From: Chitinophaga alhagiae
GTDB lineage: Bacteria; Bacteroidota; Bacteroidia; Chitinophagales; Chitinophagaceae
Length of the DNA stretch: 64,000 nt
NCBI RefSeq assembly: GCF_003568665.1
Contig: NZ_QXMH01000002.1
Span: 682,001 to 746,000 of the forward strand
Reading direction: 5' to 3'
Numbering within the stretch: position 1 is the first letter of the stretch; each line of letters starts with the position of its first letter. A program made the position numbers and the translations under genes. Below are positions 41,546-49,293 of this stretch, piece after piece. Under the pieces are notes generated by a model. That model was not told where the DNA came from and ran no database searches. It saw only the letters and a program-made list of their open reading frames with translations.

Positions 41546-43957
41546 ATGTTCCGTAACTACCTCAAAACCGCCTGGCGCAATCTGTGGAAGAACAAAACCT
41601 ATTCCACCATTAACATCCTGGGATTGGCCATCGGTATGGCCGCCTGCATCGTGATCCTGCTGTTCGTGCTATACGAGAGAAGGTTTGACGGCATGCATGG
41701 CAAAAATATTTACCGGCTTTGTGAAGTGCAGAAATTTGAAGGCATGGTAGCGCCGCAAAATGTGGCCCTCAGTATGTACCCGATGGGCAACACCCTGAAA
41801 GAGGAATTTCCGGAAGTGAAAGATTTTGTACGGGTAAGCGGCAACGGGAACGTAGACCTGAATTACAATGGCAAGCGGATCTTTGCGGAGCGCCTTGCTA
41901 TTGTGGATTCCACGTTCCTGAAAATTTTTGATTTCAGGGTTACCGCCGGCCAGCGGGAAAGCGCGCTGATGAAACCGAACAGTATTGTGCTGACGGAAAA
42001 AACGGCCAAAAACCTGTTCGGGAACGAAGATCCGGTAGGCAAAACCGTGATGCGCTATATTGGCGATACTACGGCGCTGATGGTAACAGGTGTTGTCATT
42101 GTGCCGGAAAATTCGCATTTGCAGTTTGACGGGCTGGTTTCATTCAGCACCATATACAACCCCCGCATGTCGCAAAACTGGGGCGGCAACTGGCTCACCA
42201 CCTACCTGGTGCTGGAGAAGAACACCAACGTGGCGGCCCTGGAGCAAAAGTTTCCCGCCTACCTGAAAAGGCATATGGCGGAAGACGACCGGTGGAAGAA
42301 CTATGAACTGTTCCTGCAACCTTTATCTGCCGTACATGCGGGTTCTACAGATATCACGCATGATTATCTGAATGCGAAGAAATTTGACCAGCGGTACACC
42401 TATATTTTTTCCATCATCGCCATTATCATACTGGTGATTGCCTGCATCAATTTCATGAACCTTTCCACCGCGCGGTCTTCAGAACGGGCCAGGGAGGTGG
42501 GCGTGCGCAAGGCTATTGGGGCGCGGCGCGGGCAACTGAGCTGGCAGTTTATGGGAGAATCCGTTCTGCTATCCCTGATGGCGCTGGCAGTGGCTTTGCT
42601 GGTGGTGAAACTGGTATTGCCCTGGGTGGCCGATTTCAGTGACCGGCGTATTGAATTGCCGCTTTTTACCAGCCCTCTTGCATTGCCTGTTGCCATTGCG
42701 GCCACCGTGCTGGTGGGCATGCTGGCGGGGTTATACCCCGCCGGGTACCTGGCTTCCTTTGAACCGGTAAAGGTGCTGAAAGGTTCTCCCCAAACCGGGC
42801 GTAACCGCGGTACACTGCGCAACATACTGGTGGTAGGGCAATTCACCGCCGCCGTATTTCTCATCATAGCCACCATTTTTGCGCTCAAACAGCTGCGTTT
42901 TATGCAAACGCGGGACCGTGGTTTCAACGGAGAGCAGGTAATGCTCGTTGGCCTGGACCGTGACACCAACCGGAAGTATGATGTGATCAAACAGGAGCTG
43001 CTGGGCAACAGCCTGGTGAACGGCGTTACCGCATCACAACAGCGGCTGGGCGGCAACATTCACCAGGGCGGCGTGGTGTACCATAGCGGTAACGGGCCGC
43101 GGCGGGAGCTTACCTCTTCCGGCGTTGTGGTAGACAAAGATTATTTGCGGGTATATAAAATTCCCATCATTGCCGGCAGGGACTTTTCAACAGACGTAGG
43201 CAACAACGGGAGGGAGTACGTGATCAACGAAACACTGGCCCGGGAGCTACTGAAAGAAGACAAGAAAGGAGCTACCATGGAATCCCTTATCGGCAAAATG
43301 TTCGGGTACATGGGCATTGATTCAAGCGGCCGTATTGTGGGGGTGGCAAAGGATTTCAACTTCAACTCCCTGCATCACAAGATAGAGACGCTCATGATGT
43401 TCAACCAGAAAGATTTCGGGTACAGCGAAATTAGCGTACGGATTGACGGCAAACGCGCCAAAGAAGCGGTGGCCTTCGTAGAAGGCATCTGGAACCAGCA
43501 GGCGCCTGGTCATCCCTTCAAATACAGTTTTCTTGACCAGCAGTTTGAACAGATCTATAAAGCAGATCAGCAGGTGAGCACGGTAGTGGCCGTACTGGCG
43601 GGGCTGGCCATCATTATTTCCTGCCTTGGCCTGTTTGGCCTGGCTTCTTTTGCCGCAGAGCGCCGCGTGAAGGAGATCGGTATCCGCAAGGTGCTGGGCG
43701 CCAGTGTACAGAACATAGTGACCATGCTGAGCCGCGATTTTGTGAAGCTGGTGATCATTGCCAACCTGATAGCCTGGCCCGCGGCCTGGCTGGGCGTTAA
43801 TACCTGGCTGAAAGACTTTGCCTACCGCATAGACGTGAGTGTGTGGGTATTTATCATAGCGGGCATCATAGCGGTGGCCATTGCCCTGTTCACCGTCAGC
43901 TTCCAGGCCATCAGGGCCGGCAGAATGAACCCCGTGCAGAGCCTGAAGTCAGATTGA
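41546..43957 (+). CDS. FtsX/MacB-type ABC transporter permease
   Basis: About 803 residues from the ATG giving MFRNYLKTAWRNLWKNKTYSTINILGLAIG. Two MacB-like periplasmic domains alternate with FtsX membrane domains. The first helix is at about 21-41 (INILGLAIGMAACIVILLFVLYE), the first FtsX block near 285-450 (SSERAREVGVRKAIGARRGQL), and the second near 680-800 (LASFAAERRVKEIGIRKVLGASVQNI). Each FtsX block has the coupling motif contacting an ATPase. No ATPase gene is adjacent, as is common for these permeases in Bacteroidota. Likely functions are efflux or mechanotransmission; the substrate is unknown. Confidence 0.9.
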   Translation: MFRNYLKTAWRNLWKNKTYSTINILGLAIGMAACIVILLFVLYERRFDGMHGKNIYRLCEVQKFEGMVAPQNVALSMYPMGNTLKEEFPEVKDFVRVSGNGNVDLNYNGKRIFAERLAIVDSTFLKIFDFRVTAGQRESALMKPNSIVLTEKTAKNLFGNEDPVGKTVMRYIGDTTALMVTGVVIVPENSHLQFDGLVSFSTIYNPRMSQNWGGNWLTTYLVLEKNTNVAALEQKFPAYLKRHMAEDDRWKNYELFLQPLSAVHAGSTDITHDYLNAKKFDQRYTYIFSIIAIIILVIACINFMNLSTARSSERAREVGVRKAIGARRGQLSWQFMGESVLLSLMALAVALLVVKLVLPWVADFSDRRIELPLFTSPLALPVAIAATVLVGMLAGLYPAGYLASFEPVKVLKGSPQTGRNRGTLRNILVVGQFTAAVFLIIATIFALKQLRFMQTRDRGFNGEQVMLVGLDRDTNRKYDVIKQELLGNSLVNGVTASQQRLGGNIHQGGVVYHSGNGPRRELTSSGVVVDKDYLRVYKIPIIAGRDFSTDVGNNGREYVINETLARELLKEDKKGATMESLIGKMFGYMGIDSSGRIVGVAKDFNFNSLHHKIETLMMFNQKDFGYSEISVRIDGKRAKEAVAFVEGIWNQQAPGHPFKYSFLDQQFEQIYKADQQVSTVVAVLAGLAIIISCLGLFGLASFAAERRVKEIGIRKVLGASVQNIVTMLSRDFVKLVIIANLIAWPAAWLGVNTWLKDFAYRIDVSVWVFIIAGIIAVAIALFTVSFQAIRAGRMNPVQSLKSD

Positions 43958-44009
43958 AGCACTTGCCGGGCAGATGCAAATATGCGCATGATTTTGTATC
44001 ATTGTTTTC

Positions 44010-44750
44010 ATGTTGATCGAACTCTGCCTGCTCTTTTTTGCCATTGCTTTACTGTATTCATCCGCCGGCTTCGGCGGCGGTTCCAGCTACCTTGCGCTCA
44101 TGGCGCTGTGGGGCGTGGGTTTTCTGCTCATGAAATCTACCGCGCTGTTCTGCAACATTGCCGTGGTAACCGGCGGTGTTTATCACTTTGCCAGAAACGG
44201 CCACCTGCCGGTAAAGAAGGCGCTGCAGCTCAGTATCATCAGCGTGCCCGCTGCATTCCTGGGCAGTTATTTCCCTCTTCGCCAACAGACCTTTTTCCTT
44301 TTGCTCGGCATTGCGCTAACGTCTGCCGCGCTGCTGATGGGCTACCGCATGTTCTTTGAACGGCAGACCCATATTAAGACCAAGGGCAGTTTTGCCTATA
44401 GCCTGGTGGGTGGCGGCATAGGCCTGCTGTCTGGCATGACGGGCATAGGCGGTGGTATTTACCTGGCGCCGGTGCTGCGCCTGGGGCGGTATGATACGGC
44501 CAAGAACATTGCAGGCCTGAGCAGTTTTTTCATCCTCGTCAATTCCATAGCCGGCCTGGCCGGGCAGGCGGCAAAAGGCGCCATGATCTTCCAGTGGAAC
44601 TTTACACTGCCATTGCTGGCGGTTGTGATAGTGGGAGGGCAGGTAGGCTCCCGGGTGAGTGCGGGCTGGCTGAAGCCCCGGTGGGTAGAAGGCTTTACGG
44701 CTTTGCTGATCTTGTACGCAGGCGTGAGGTTGCTGATCACGAAGGTGTAG
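44010..44750 (+). CDS. TauE/SafE family anion exporter
   Basis: A 246-residue integral membrane protein with about eight helices and the two family signatures: YSSAGFGGGSSYLALMALWGV (about 15-35) and LLSGMTGIGGGIYLAPVLRLG (about 140-160). Members export sulfite, sulfoacetate or related organic anions. The gene is convergent with moaA, and the Moco/nitrate cluster follows, which hints at sulfite handling linked to molybdoenzymes. That link is inferred from position alone. Confidence 0.88.
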   Translation: MLIELCLLFFAIALLYSSAGFGGGSSYLALMALWGVGFLLMKSTALFCNIAVVTGGVYHFARNGHLPVKKALQLSIISVPAAFLGSYFPLRQQTFFLLLGIALTSAALLMGYRMFFERQTHIKTKGSFAYSLVGGGIGLLSGMTGIGGGIYLAPVLRLGRYDTAKNIAGLSSFFILVNSIAGLAGQAAKGAMIFQWNFTLPLLAVVIVGGQVGSRVSAGWLKPRWVEGFTALLILYAGVRLLITKV

Positions 44751-44830
44751 GCGAGGCTTGAATGTCCGGTTTGCGAAAAATACAGCCTTCACCGCTAACG
44801 TACGGAAGCACTTGCCTGCAGCGGGGGCTA

Positions 44831-45799
44831 TTACCCGCCTATCACAGACATACTTTCATGTTGGGAACGCCGGTTGGCGGCGGCCGCTTCAAACCCGTCT
44901 TTCTTTTTATGCCATACGGCTGTTTGCAGCGCTTCCAGCAGCTCGCTGTCAGCAGCCCCGCTGCGCAGGCTGTCCCGGATATTCATCACATCATCGCCAT
45001 ACAGGCATGTTTTAACCCCGCCCGTGGGCGTAATGCGGAGGCGGTTGCAGGTACCGCAGAACGTTCTGCTGTAGGCCGGTATAACGCCTACTGTGCCGCA
45101 ATGCCCGGAAATGCTGTAGTTGAGTGAGGTACTGGCGGTTTCGTCCGGCAGTTTTTCCAGTATATACTTTTCGTTGAGGGTATCCAGTATTTTGCGGTAA
45201 TGCCAGTTGATACCGGAAAACCCCTTGCCCTGGCCATTGAACGGCATTTCTTCTATAAATCTTATGGAGAGCGGGTTCTCGCGGGTGAGGGCCGCAAAGT
45301 TGTGCAGCTCGCCGGTATTGATGCCGTCCATCACCACCATGTTTATTTTTACGTTCATCTGGTGGGCCAGCAGGCTTTCCAGCGTGGCCATCACCTGCGG
45401 AAAACGGTTGCGCCGCGTGATCTGGAGAAAACGGTCTGCCTGCAGGGTGTCAAGACTAAGGTTGATGTTACGGATGCCCAGCGCTTTGAGCGCCGGGATG
45501 TAAGGCGCCGTAAGCACGCCGTTGGTAGTAATGGAAATATCCATCAGCGGCGTCAGTTTCTCCAGCAGGCGCAGGAGGTCTTTCCGCAAAAAAGGCTCAC
45601 CGCCGGTGATGCGCAGCTTGGTCACGCCTGCTGACGCCAGCACCCGCATGCTGCGTTCAATTTCTTCGTAAGAAAGTAATTCGCTCCGCTCCAGGAACTG
45701 CATATGTTCCGGCATGCAATAGGTGCAGCGCAGGTTGCACCGGTCCGTTACGGAAAGGCGTACGTATTGAATGGTGCGGTGATGTGCGTCTCTTAACAT
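44831..45799 (-). CDS. moaA: GTP 3',8-cyclase (Moco biosynthesis)
   Basis: A 322-residue radical-SAM enzyme that starts molybdenum cofactor synthesis from GTP. The N-terminal cluster site is VTDRCNLRCTYCMPEHM (Cys21, Cys25, Cys28). The C-terminal cluster site is TFCGTCNRLRITPTGGVKTC (Cys248, Cys251, Cys265). The tail ends MSVIGG, the conserved double glycine that enters the active site. It overlaps the preceding DUF7009-like gene by seven bases, so the two are co-translated. It works with MoaC, MoaD and MoaE encoded nearby. Confidence 0.96.
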   Translation of the reverse strand: MLRDAHHRTIQYVRLSVTDRCNLRCTYCMPEHMQFLERSELLSYEEIERSMRVLASAGVTKLRITGGEPFLRKDLLRLLEKLTPLMDISITTNGVLTAPYIPALKALGIRNINLSLDTLQADRFLQITRRNRFPQVMATLESLLAHQMNVKINMVVMDGINTGELHNFAALTRENPLSIRFIEEMPFNGQGKGFSGINWHYRKILDTLNEKYILEKLPDETASTSLNYSISGHCGTVGVIPAYSRTFCGTCNRLRITPTGGVKTCLYGDDVMNIRDSLRSGAADSELLEALQTAVWHKKKDGFEAAAANRRSQHESMSVIGG

Positions 45800-46167
45800 G
45801 TATGGCTGCTCAGCGGGTTGTCAAATGCCTGGCTTTCATCTTCGCCCCGCTCTGTAAGGCATTTAAAATCTTTTTCTACCAGTATTTTCAGTTCCGAACC
45901 GTCAGGGTTGATGATCACGGCATCAAAACCGGTGAGGTCAGTGCCCGTCCAGGCCTGTATCTGCGTTGCCGGCACCGCCAGGTGAACGGCGGGGCCTTCC
46001 AACTGGATAGCGGGCGCCTGAAGGCCTTCCTTTGAGCGTACGCAGAAGTGAAGGGAATGGGCGCCTATACGGGTATGCTCTTCTACTTTTCCCCTGGCTT
46101 CCAGTACGGCTATGTCTGCCTTGTCCAGCCGGTACCTGATGCTATTGCCCCTGATCCTTATTTTCAT
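45793..46167 (-). CDS. Small protein of unknown function in the Moco cluster (DUF7009-like)
   Basis: About 124 residues from the ATG giving MKIRIRGNSIRYRLDKADIAVLEARG. Predicted mostly beta-strand, with LHFCVRSKEG, VHLAVPATQIQAWTGTDLTGF, LKILVEKDFKCLTERGEDESQAFDNP. I recall similar proteins beside moaA in Bacteroidota under a DUF7009 label, but could not check. Two of its three cysteines (in LHFC and FKCL) are not in a known metal motif. Co-translation with moaA suggests a role in cofactor synthesis, perhaps as an assembly factor. Confidence 0.65.
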   Translation of the reverse strand: MKIRIRGNSIRYRLDKADIAVLEARGKVEEHTRIGAHSLHFCVRSKEGLQAPAIQLEGPAVHLAVPATQIQAWTGTDLTGFDAVIINPDGSELKILVEKDFKCLTERGEDESQAFDNPLSSHTC

Positions 46168-46223
46168 GTGATTTAATTTTAAATGAGCCACACTAAAGTT
46201 AAGAAATTATGTAGCTTTATTGC

Positions 46224-46457
46224 ATGAGAGTTTTGTTGTTCGGCATCATGAAGGAAATTGCGGCGGCGGGCACGCTGGATATTGCGGAGCCTTTGCCAGA
46301 CGTGGGGCAGCTGCGGGCCTGGCTGCTGCAGCAATACCCCGCCATGAAACACCTGCGGTCTGTGATGGTAGCCGTGAACAGGGCCTATGCGCCGGACGGG
46401 CAACCCCTGGCCCCCGGAGATGAAATTGCCATTATTCCCCCTCTGAGCGGCGGTTAA
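46224..46457 (+). CDS. moaD: Molybdopterin synthase small subunit
   Basis: A 77-residue ubiquitin-like sulfur carrier: MRVLLFGIMKEIAAAG at the start and GDEIAIIPPLSGG at the end. The terminal Gly-Gly is the site of adenylation and thiocarboxylation. Its partner is MoaE, encoded nine bases downstream. It is divergent from the moaA operon. The MoaD-activating enzyme (MoeB) is not in this window. Confidence 0.92.
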   Translation: MRVLLFGIMKEIAAAGTLDIAEPLPDVGQLRAWLLQQYPAMKHLRSVMVAVNRAYAPDGQPLAPGDEIAIIPPLSGG

Positions 46458-46466
46458 TTTTTATAG

Positions 46467-46883
46467 ATGGAACACTGGACGAGGATAGACCACAGCATTA
46501 CGGTGCAGGAGGCGGTAGATTTTGTACAGTCGCCCGCCAGCGGCGGCATTGTTACTTTTACCGGCACTGTTCGTAACCAGACGCAGCAGCGGCCCGTGCT
46601 GAAGTTGTTTTTTGAATGTTATGAGCCTATGGCCCTGCTGGAAATGGAAAAAATTGTGCGGGCCGCCAAAGAGAAATGGCCGGTGCAGCGCATGGCCATA
46701 CTGCATGTAAAGGGAGAGAAACTGCCCGGCGAGGTGGTGGTGGTGATTGCGGTAGCGGCGGCTCACAGGGCGGCGGCATTTGAGGCCTGCCAGTTTGCGA
46801 TTGATACCCTCAAGGAAACGGTACCCATCTGGAAAAAAGAGTTTTTTGAAGACGGGGAAGTATGGGTAGCGGCGCATCCGTGA
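46467..46883 (+). CDS. moaE: Molybdopterin synthase catalytic subunit
   Basis: A 138-residue protein that transfers two sulfurs from MoaD to cyclic pyranopterin monophosphate. Signatures: GGIVTFTGTVRNQTQQRPVLKLFFECYEPMALLEM, VQRMAILHVKGEKLPGEVVVVIAVAAAHRAAAFEACQFAIDTLKETVPIWKKEFFEDG. The lysines KKE near the end are the usual active-site residues. A pair of 52-bp-spaced direct repeats lies downstream, between it and the convergent mobA. Confidence 0.93.
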   Translation: MEHWTRIDHSITVQEAVDFVQSPASGGIVTFTGTVRNQTQQRPVLKLFFECYEPMALLEMEKIVRAAKEKWPVQRMAILHVKGEKLPGEVVVVIAVAAAHRAAAFEACQFAIDTLKETVPIWKKEFFEDGEVWVAAHP

Positions 46884-46912
46884 AGGTTGCGGTCAGTGCC
46901 TTCCCGGGGGCG

Positions 46913-47002
46913 TTCATGCTCCGGCTGCAAGCATCTTTTACACCGCGTTCCTCCCCAGGAGGCTTTCATTCTCCGGCTGCAGGCTTTTACACCGCGTTCC
47001 TC
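46913..47002. repeat. Two direct repeats of about 40 bp
   Basis: TTCATGCTCCGGCTGCA... at 46913-46953 recurs as TTCATTCTCCGGCTGCA... at 46965-47002; both copies end in TTTTACACCGCGTTCCTC. The second copy has a three-base deletion. Both lie in the moaE-mobA gap and end just before the mobA stop codon. Confidence 0.8.
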
Positions 47003-47003
47003 T

Positions 47004-47585
47004 TCAGCGCAATTGCTGCAGCGCTTCATGCATTTCTTCCGGCGTATTGGCGTTGAACTGTTCATCCGCAAAAGGGTTGTGAAGAACAGCCGTATTGGTG
47101 TTGAGCAGGGTTTTACGCGGACAGGTTTTCCCTTCCCCGAAATCTTTTTCCAGCTGCGTCAGCCCTTCCGGCTCCCAAATGGCGATCAGCGGTTCCGGCA
47201 TATTATTGAAAGGGCTGATAAAAGCCGTGGCGGCCTTTTCTGGCTGGCGGTGCCGCAGCAGGTGCTCAATGCTGCGGGGGCCTATGAGCGGCAGGTCGCA
47301 AGCCAGCACCAGCCACGATGTTGCGGGGGCAACGGCACGTGCGCTCAGCAGGCCGGCAGAGGGGCCGGCGCCTTCCACACTGTCTGTGATCACCCTGTTC
47401 CAACCGGGGTAAGACTGGCCCGCGCGGCAGGAAAGATATACTTCAGGCAGAAAGTGTTGCAACAGCTCCGCCAGGTATTGCCACTGCGGCATGCCGTGGT
47501 AAGTGATGGTGCTTTTGTCCTGCTGCATGCGCGTACTGCGGCCGCCGCATAGCACAAGCCCTTTAAGGTTACCGGTGGATGTCAT
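47004..47585 (-). CDS. mobA: Molybdenum cofactor guanylyltransferase
   Basis: A 193-residue nucleotidyltransferase that attaches GMP to molybdopterin, needed for the bis-MGD cofactor of the nitrate reductase encoded next door. The nucleotide-binding loop is GLVLCGGRSTRMQQDKSTI, followed by GPSAGLLSA and LVLACDLPLIGPRSI, where the Asp binds metal. Its start overlaps the end of moaC by 17 bases. Confidence 0.9.
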   Translation of the reverse strand: MTSTGNLKGLVLCGGRSTRMQQDKSTITYHGMPQWQYLAELLQHFLPEVYLSCRAGQSYPGWNRVITDSVEGAGPSAGLLSARAVAPATSWLVLACDLPLIGPRSIEHLLRHRQPEKAATAFISPFNNMPEPLIAIWEPEGLTQLEKDFGEGKTCPRKTLLNTNTAVLHNPFADEQFNANTPEEMHEALQQLR

Positions 47586-48048
47586 GTTTACCTCCTGTTT
47601 TACTGATCAGTTTTGTTTCGCGGATCACCATTTCCTGCGAGAGCGCCTTGCACATGTCATAAACAGTAAGCGCGGCCACACTGGCGCCGGTGAGCGCTTC
47701 CATTTCCACGCCGGTTTTGCCGGTGGTTTTAACCGTGCAGCGTACCACGGCTTCGTTGTTTTCCATGGTGATCTGTACGTCACATTTATCCAGCAGCAGG
47801 GTATGGCAGAGCGGTATCAGCTCCGGCGTTTTTTTGGCGGCCATAATGCCGGCTATTACGGCCGTCTGGAACACGGCGCCCTTTTTGGTCAGCAGCTCCT
47901 GCCCGCTGAGTTGTTGCAGTACGGGCGGCGGTAACAGCACGCGGCTTTCCGCTACGGCGGTGCGCACGGTGGCGGTTTTGTCACCCACGTCTACCATCTG
48001 CGGTTTTCCTGCTTCATTGAGGTGCGTGAATCTTGATGCATTGGCCAT
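47569..48048 (-). CDS. moaC: Cyclic pyranopterin monophosphate synthase
   Basis: A 159-residue protein that converts the MoaA product to cPMP. Motifs: MVDVGDKTATVRTAVAESRV, AVIAGIMAAKKTPELIPLCHTLLLDKCDVQI, and VKTTGKTGVEMEALTGASVAALTVYDMCKAL, with the catalytic Lys and the family glutamates. A TATTTTTG element just before it may be its -7 box. It is translationally coupled to mobA downstream and divergent from moeA. Confidence 0.94.
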   Translation of the reverse strand: MANASRFTHLNEAGKPQMVDVGDKTATVRTAVAESRVLLPPPVLQQLSGQELLTKKGAVFQTAVIAGIMAAKKTPELIPLCHTLLLDKCDVQITMENNEAVVRCTVKTTGKTGVEMEALTGASVAALTVYDMCKALSQEMVIRETKLISKTGGKHDIHR

Positions 48049-48084
48049 AATTGAATAAATTTATCCCAGGCAAAAATAGTTAAA

Positions 48085-49293
48085 ATGATGATGCGCGTTT
48101 CAGAAGCATTTGCTGCGGTAATGGCTACGGTGCGTGACTTTGGCACGGAAACCGTGGTTTTTGATGCGGCCTGCGGCCGGGTGCTGCGGGAAAATATTGC
48201 GGCAGACCGCCCTTTTCCGCCGTTTGACCGGGTGATGATGGACGGTATTGCCATCCATTTTGACAGCTATGAGCGCGGACAACGCATTTTTGGGCTGGAA
48301 GACGTGGCCGCCGCCGGCATGCCCACCCTGCAGCTGGCCAACTTTGCAGACTGCATGGAGGTGATGACGGGCGCCGTATTGCCAGAAAACACAGACACGG
48401 TTATCCCTTACGAACATCTTGAGATCACGGAGCATGAAGGCTTTCGCCGTTTCACCATCCTGAAAGATGTTATAAAAGGCCAGCACATCCACCGCCAGGC
48501 CTCGGATGTGCCCCAGGGCCATACCTTGCTGCAGCCCGGTGCCCTCATTGGGGCGGCGGAAGCGGGCGTACTGGCCACCGTGGGCAAAACGCAGGTAGCG
48601 GTGAGCCGGTTGCCGCGTATTGTACTGGTGGCCACAGGGAATGAACTGGTACCGGTAGAACAGACGCCGGAACCTCACCAGCTACGTATTTCCAACGTTT
48701 ACAGCCTGCGCGCCGCCCTGCAGCAGGCAGGCTTGCCGGCTGAATATGTACACCTTACGGACGATGTAGCGCACCTGCAGGAAGCGCTGGGGGCCATTGT
48801 AAAAGAAGCGGACGTGCTCATTTGCACGGGCGCCGTATCCGCAGGCCGCTTTGACCATTTGCCGGAGGTGTTGCGCGGCCTGGGCGCGCAGCAGGTATTC
48901 CACACTGTGCAGCAGCGGCCGGGAAAACCCTTCCTTTTCTGCACGTTCCCGGGCGGGCCCGCTGTGTTTGGCCTGCCGGGCAACCCCGTGTCCGGCTTCA
49001 TGTGTTTTTACCGGTACGTACTGCCCTGGCTCAGGGCATGCCTGCAATACCCGGCTGCCGCGCAGGAGTACGCGGTGCTGGAAGAAGAAGTGCTGTTTGA
49101 TAAACCGCTGGAATATTACCTGCCCGTTCAACTTGCTATGCACAACAATGGCCAGCTCACCGCAAAGCCCGCTCCCTATCACGGCTCCGGGGACCTGGCC
49201 AGCCTGCTGCATGCGGATGCTTTTATGGCGCTGCCGGCGGAACAGCAGGTGTTCCCGCGGGGGCATAGCTTCCCGGTGTGGCGCTTCAGGTAG
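48085..49293 (+). CDS. moeA: Molybdopterin molybdotransferase
   Basis: A 402-residue enzyme that inserts molybdate into adenylated molybdopterin. Domains in order: FPPFDRVMMDGIAIHF, VMTGAVLPENTDTVIPYEH, then the MogA-like domain with VLVATGNELVP, ICTGAVSAGRFDHLPEVL (instead of the usual GGVSVG), QRPGKPFLF and GLPGNPVSGFMCF, and the C-terminal beta domain. The GGVSVG variant GAVSAG is worth noting but lies in a loop that tolerates change. The 3' end overlaps the convergent rubredoxin-like gene by eight bases. Confidence 0.93.
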   Translation: MMMRVSEAFAAVMATVRDFGTETVVFDAACGRVLRENIAADRPFPPFDRVMMDGIAIHFDSYERGQRIFGLEDVAAAGMPTLQLANFADCMEVMTGAVLPENTDTVIPYEHLEITEHEGFRRFTILKDVIKGQHIHRQASDVPQGHTLLQPGALIGAAEAGVLATVGKTQVAVSRLPRIVLVATGNELVPVEQTPEPHQLRISNVYSLRAALQQAGLPAEYVHLTDDVAHLQEALGAIVKEADVLICTGAVSAGRFDHLPEVLRGLGAQQVFHTVQQRPGKPFLFCTFPGGPAVFGLPGNPVSGFMCFYRYVLPWLRACLQYPAAAQEYAVLEEEVLFDKPLEYYLPVQLAMHNNGQLTAKPAPYHGSGDLASLLHADAFMALPAEQQVFPRGHSFPVWRFR

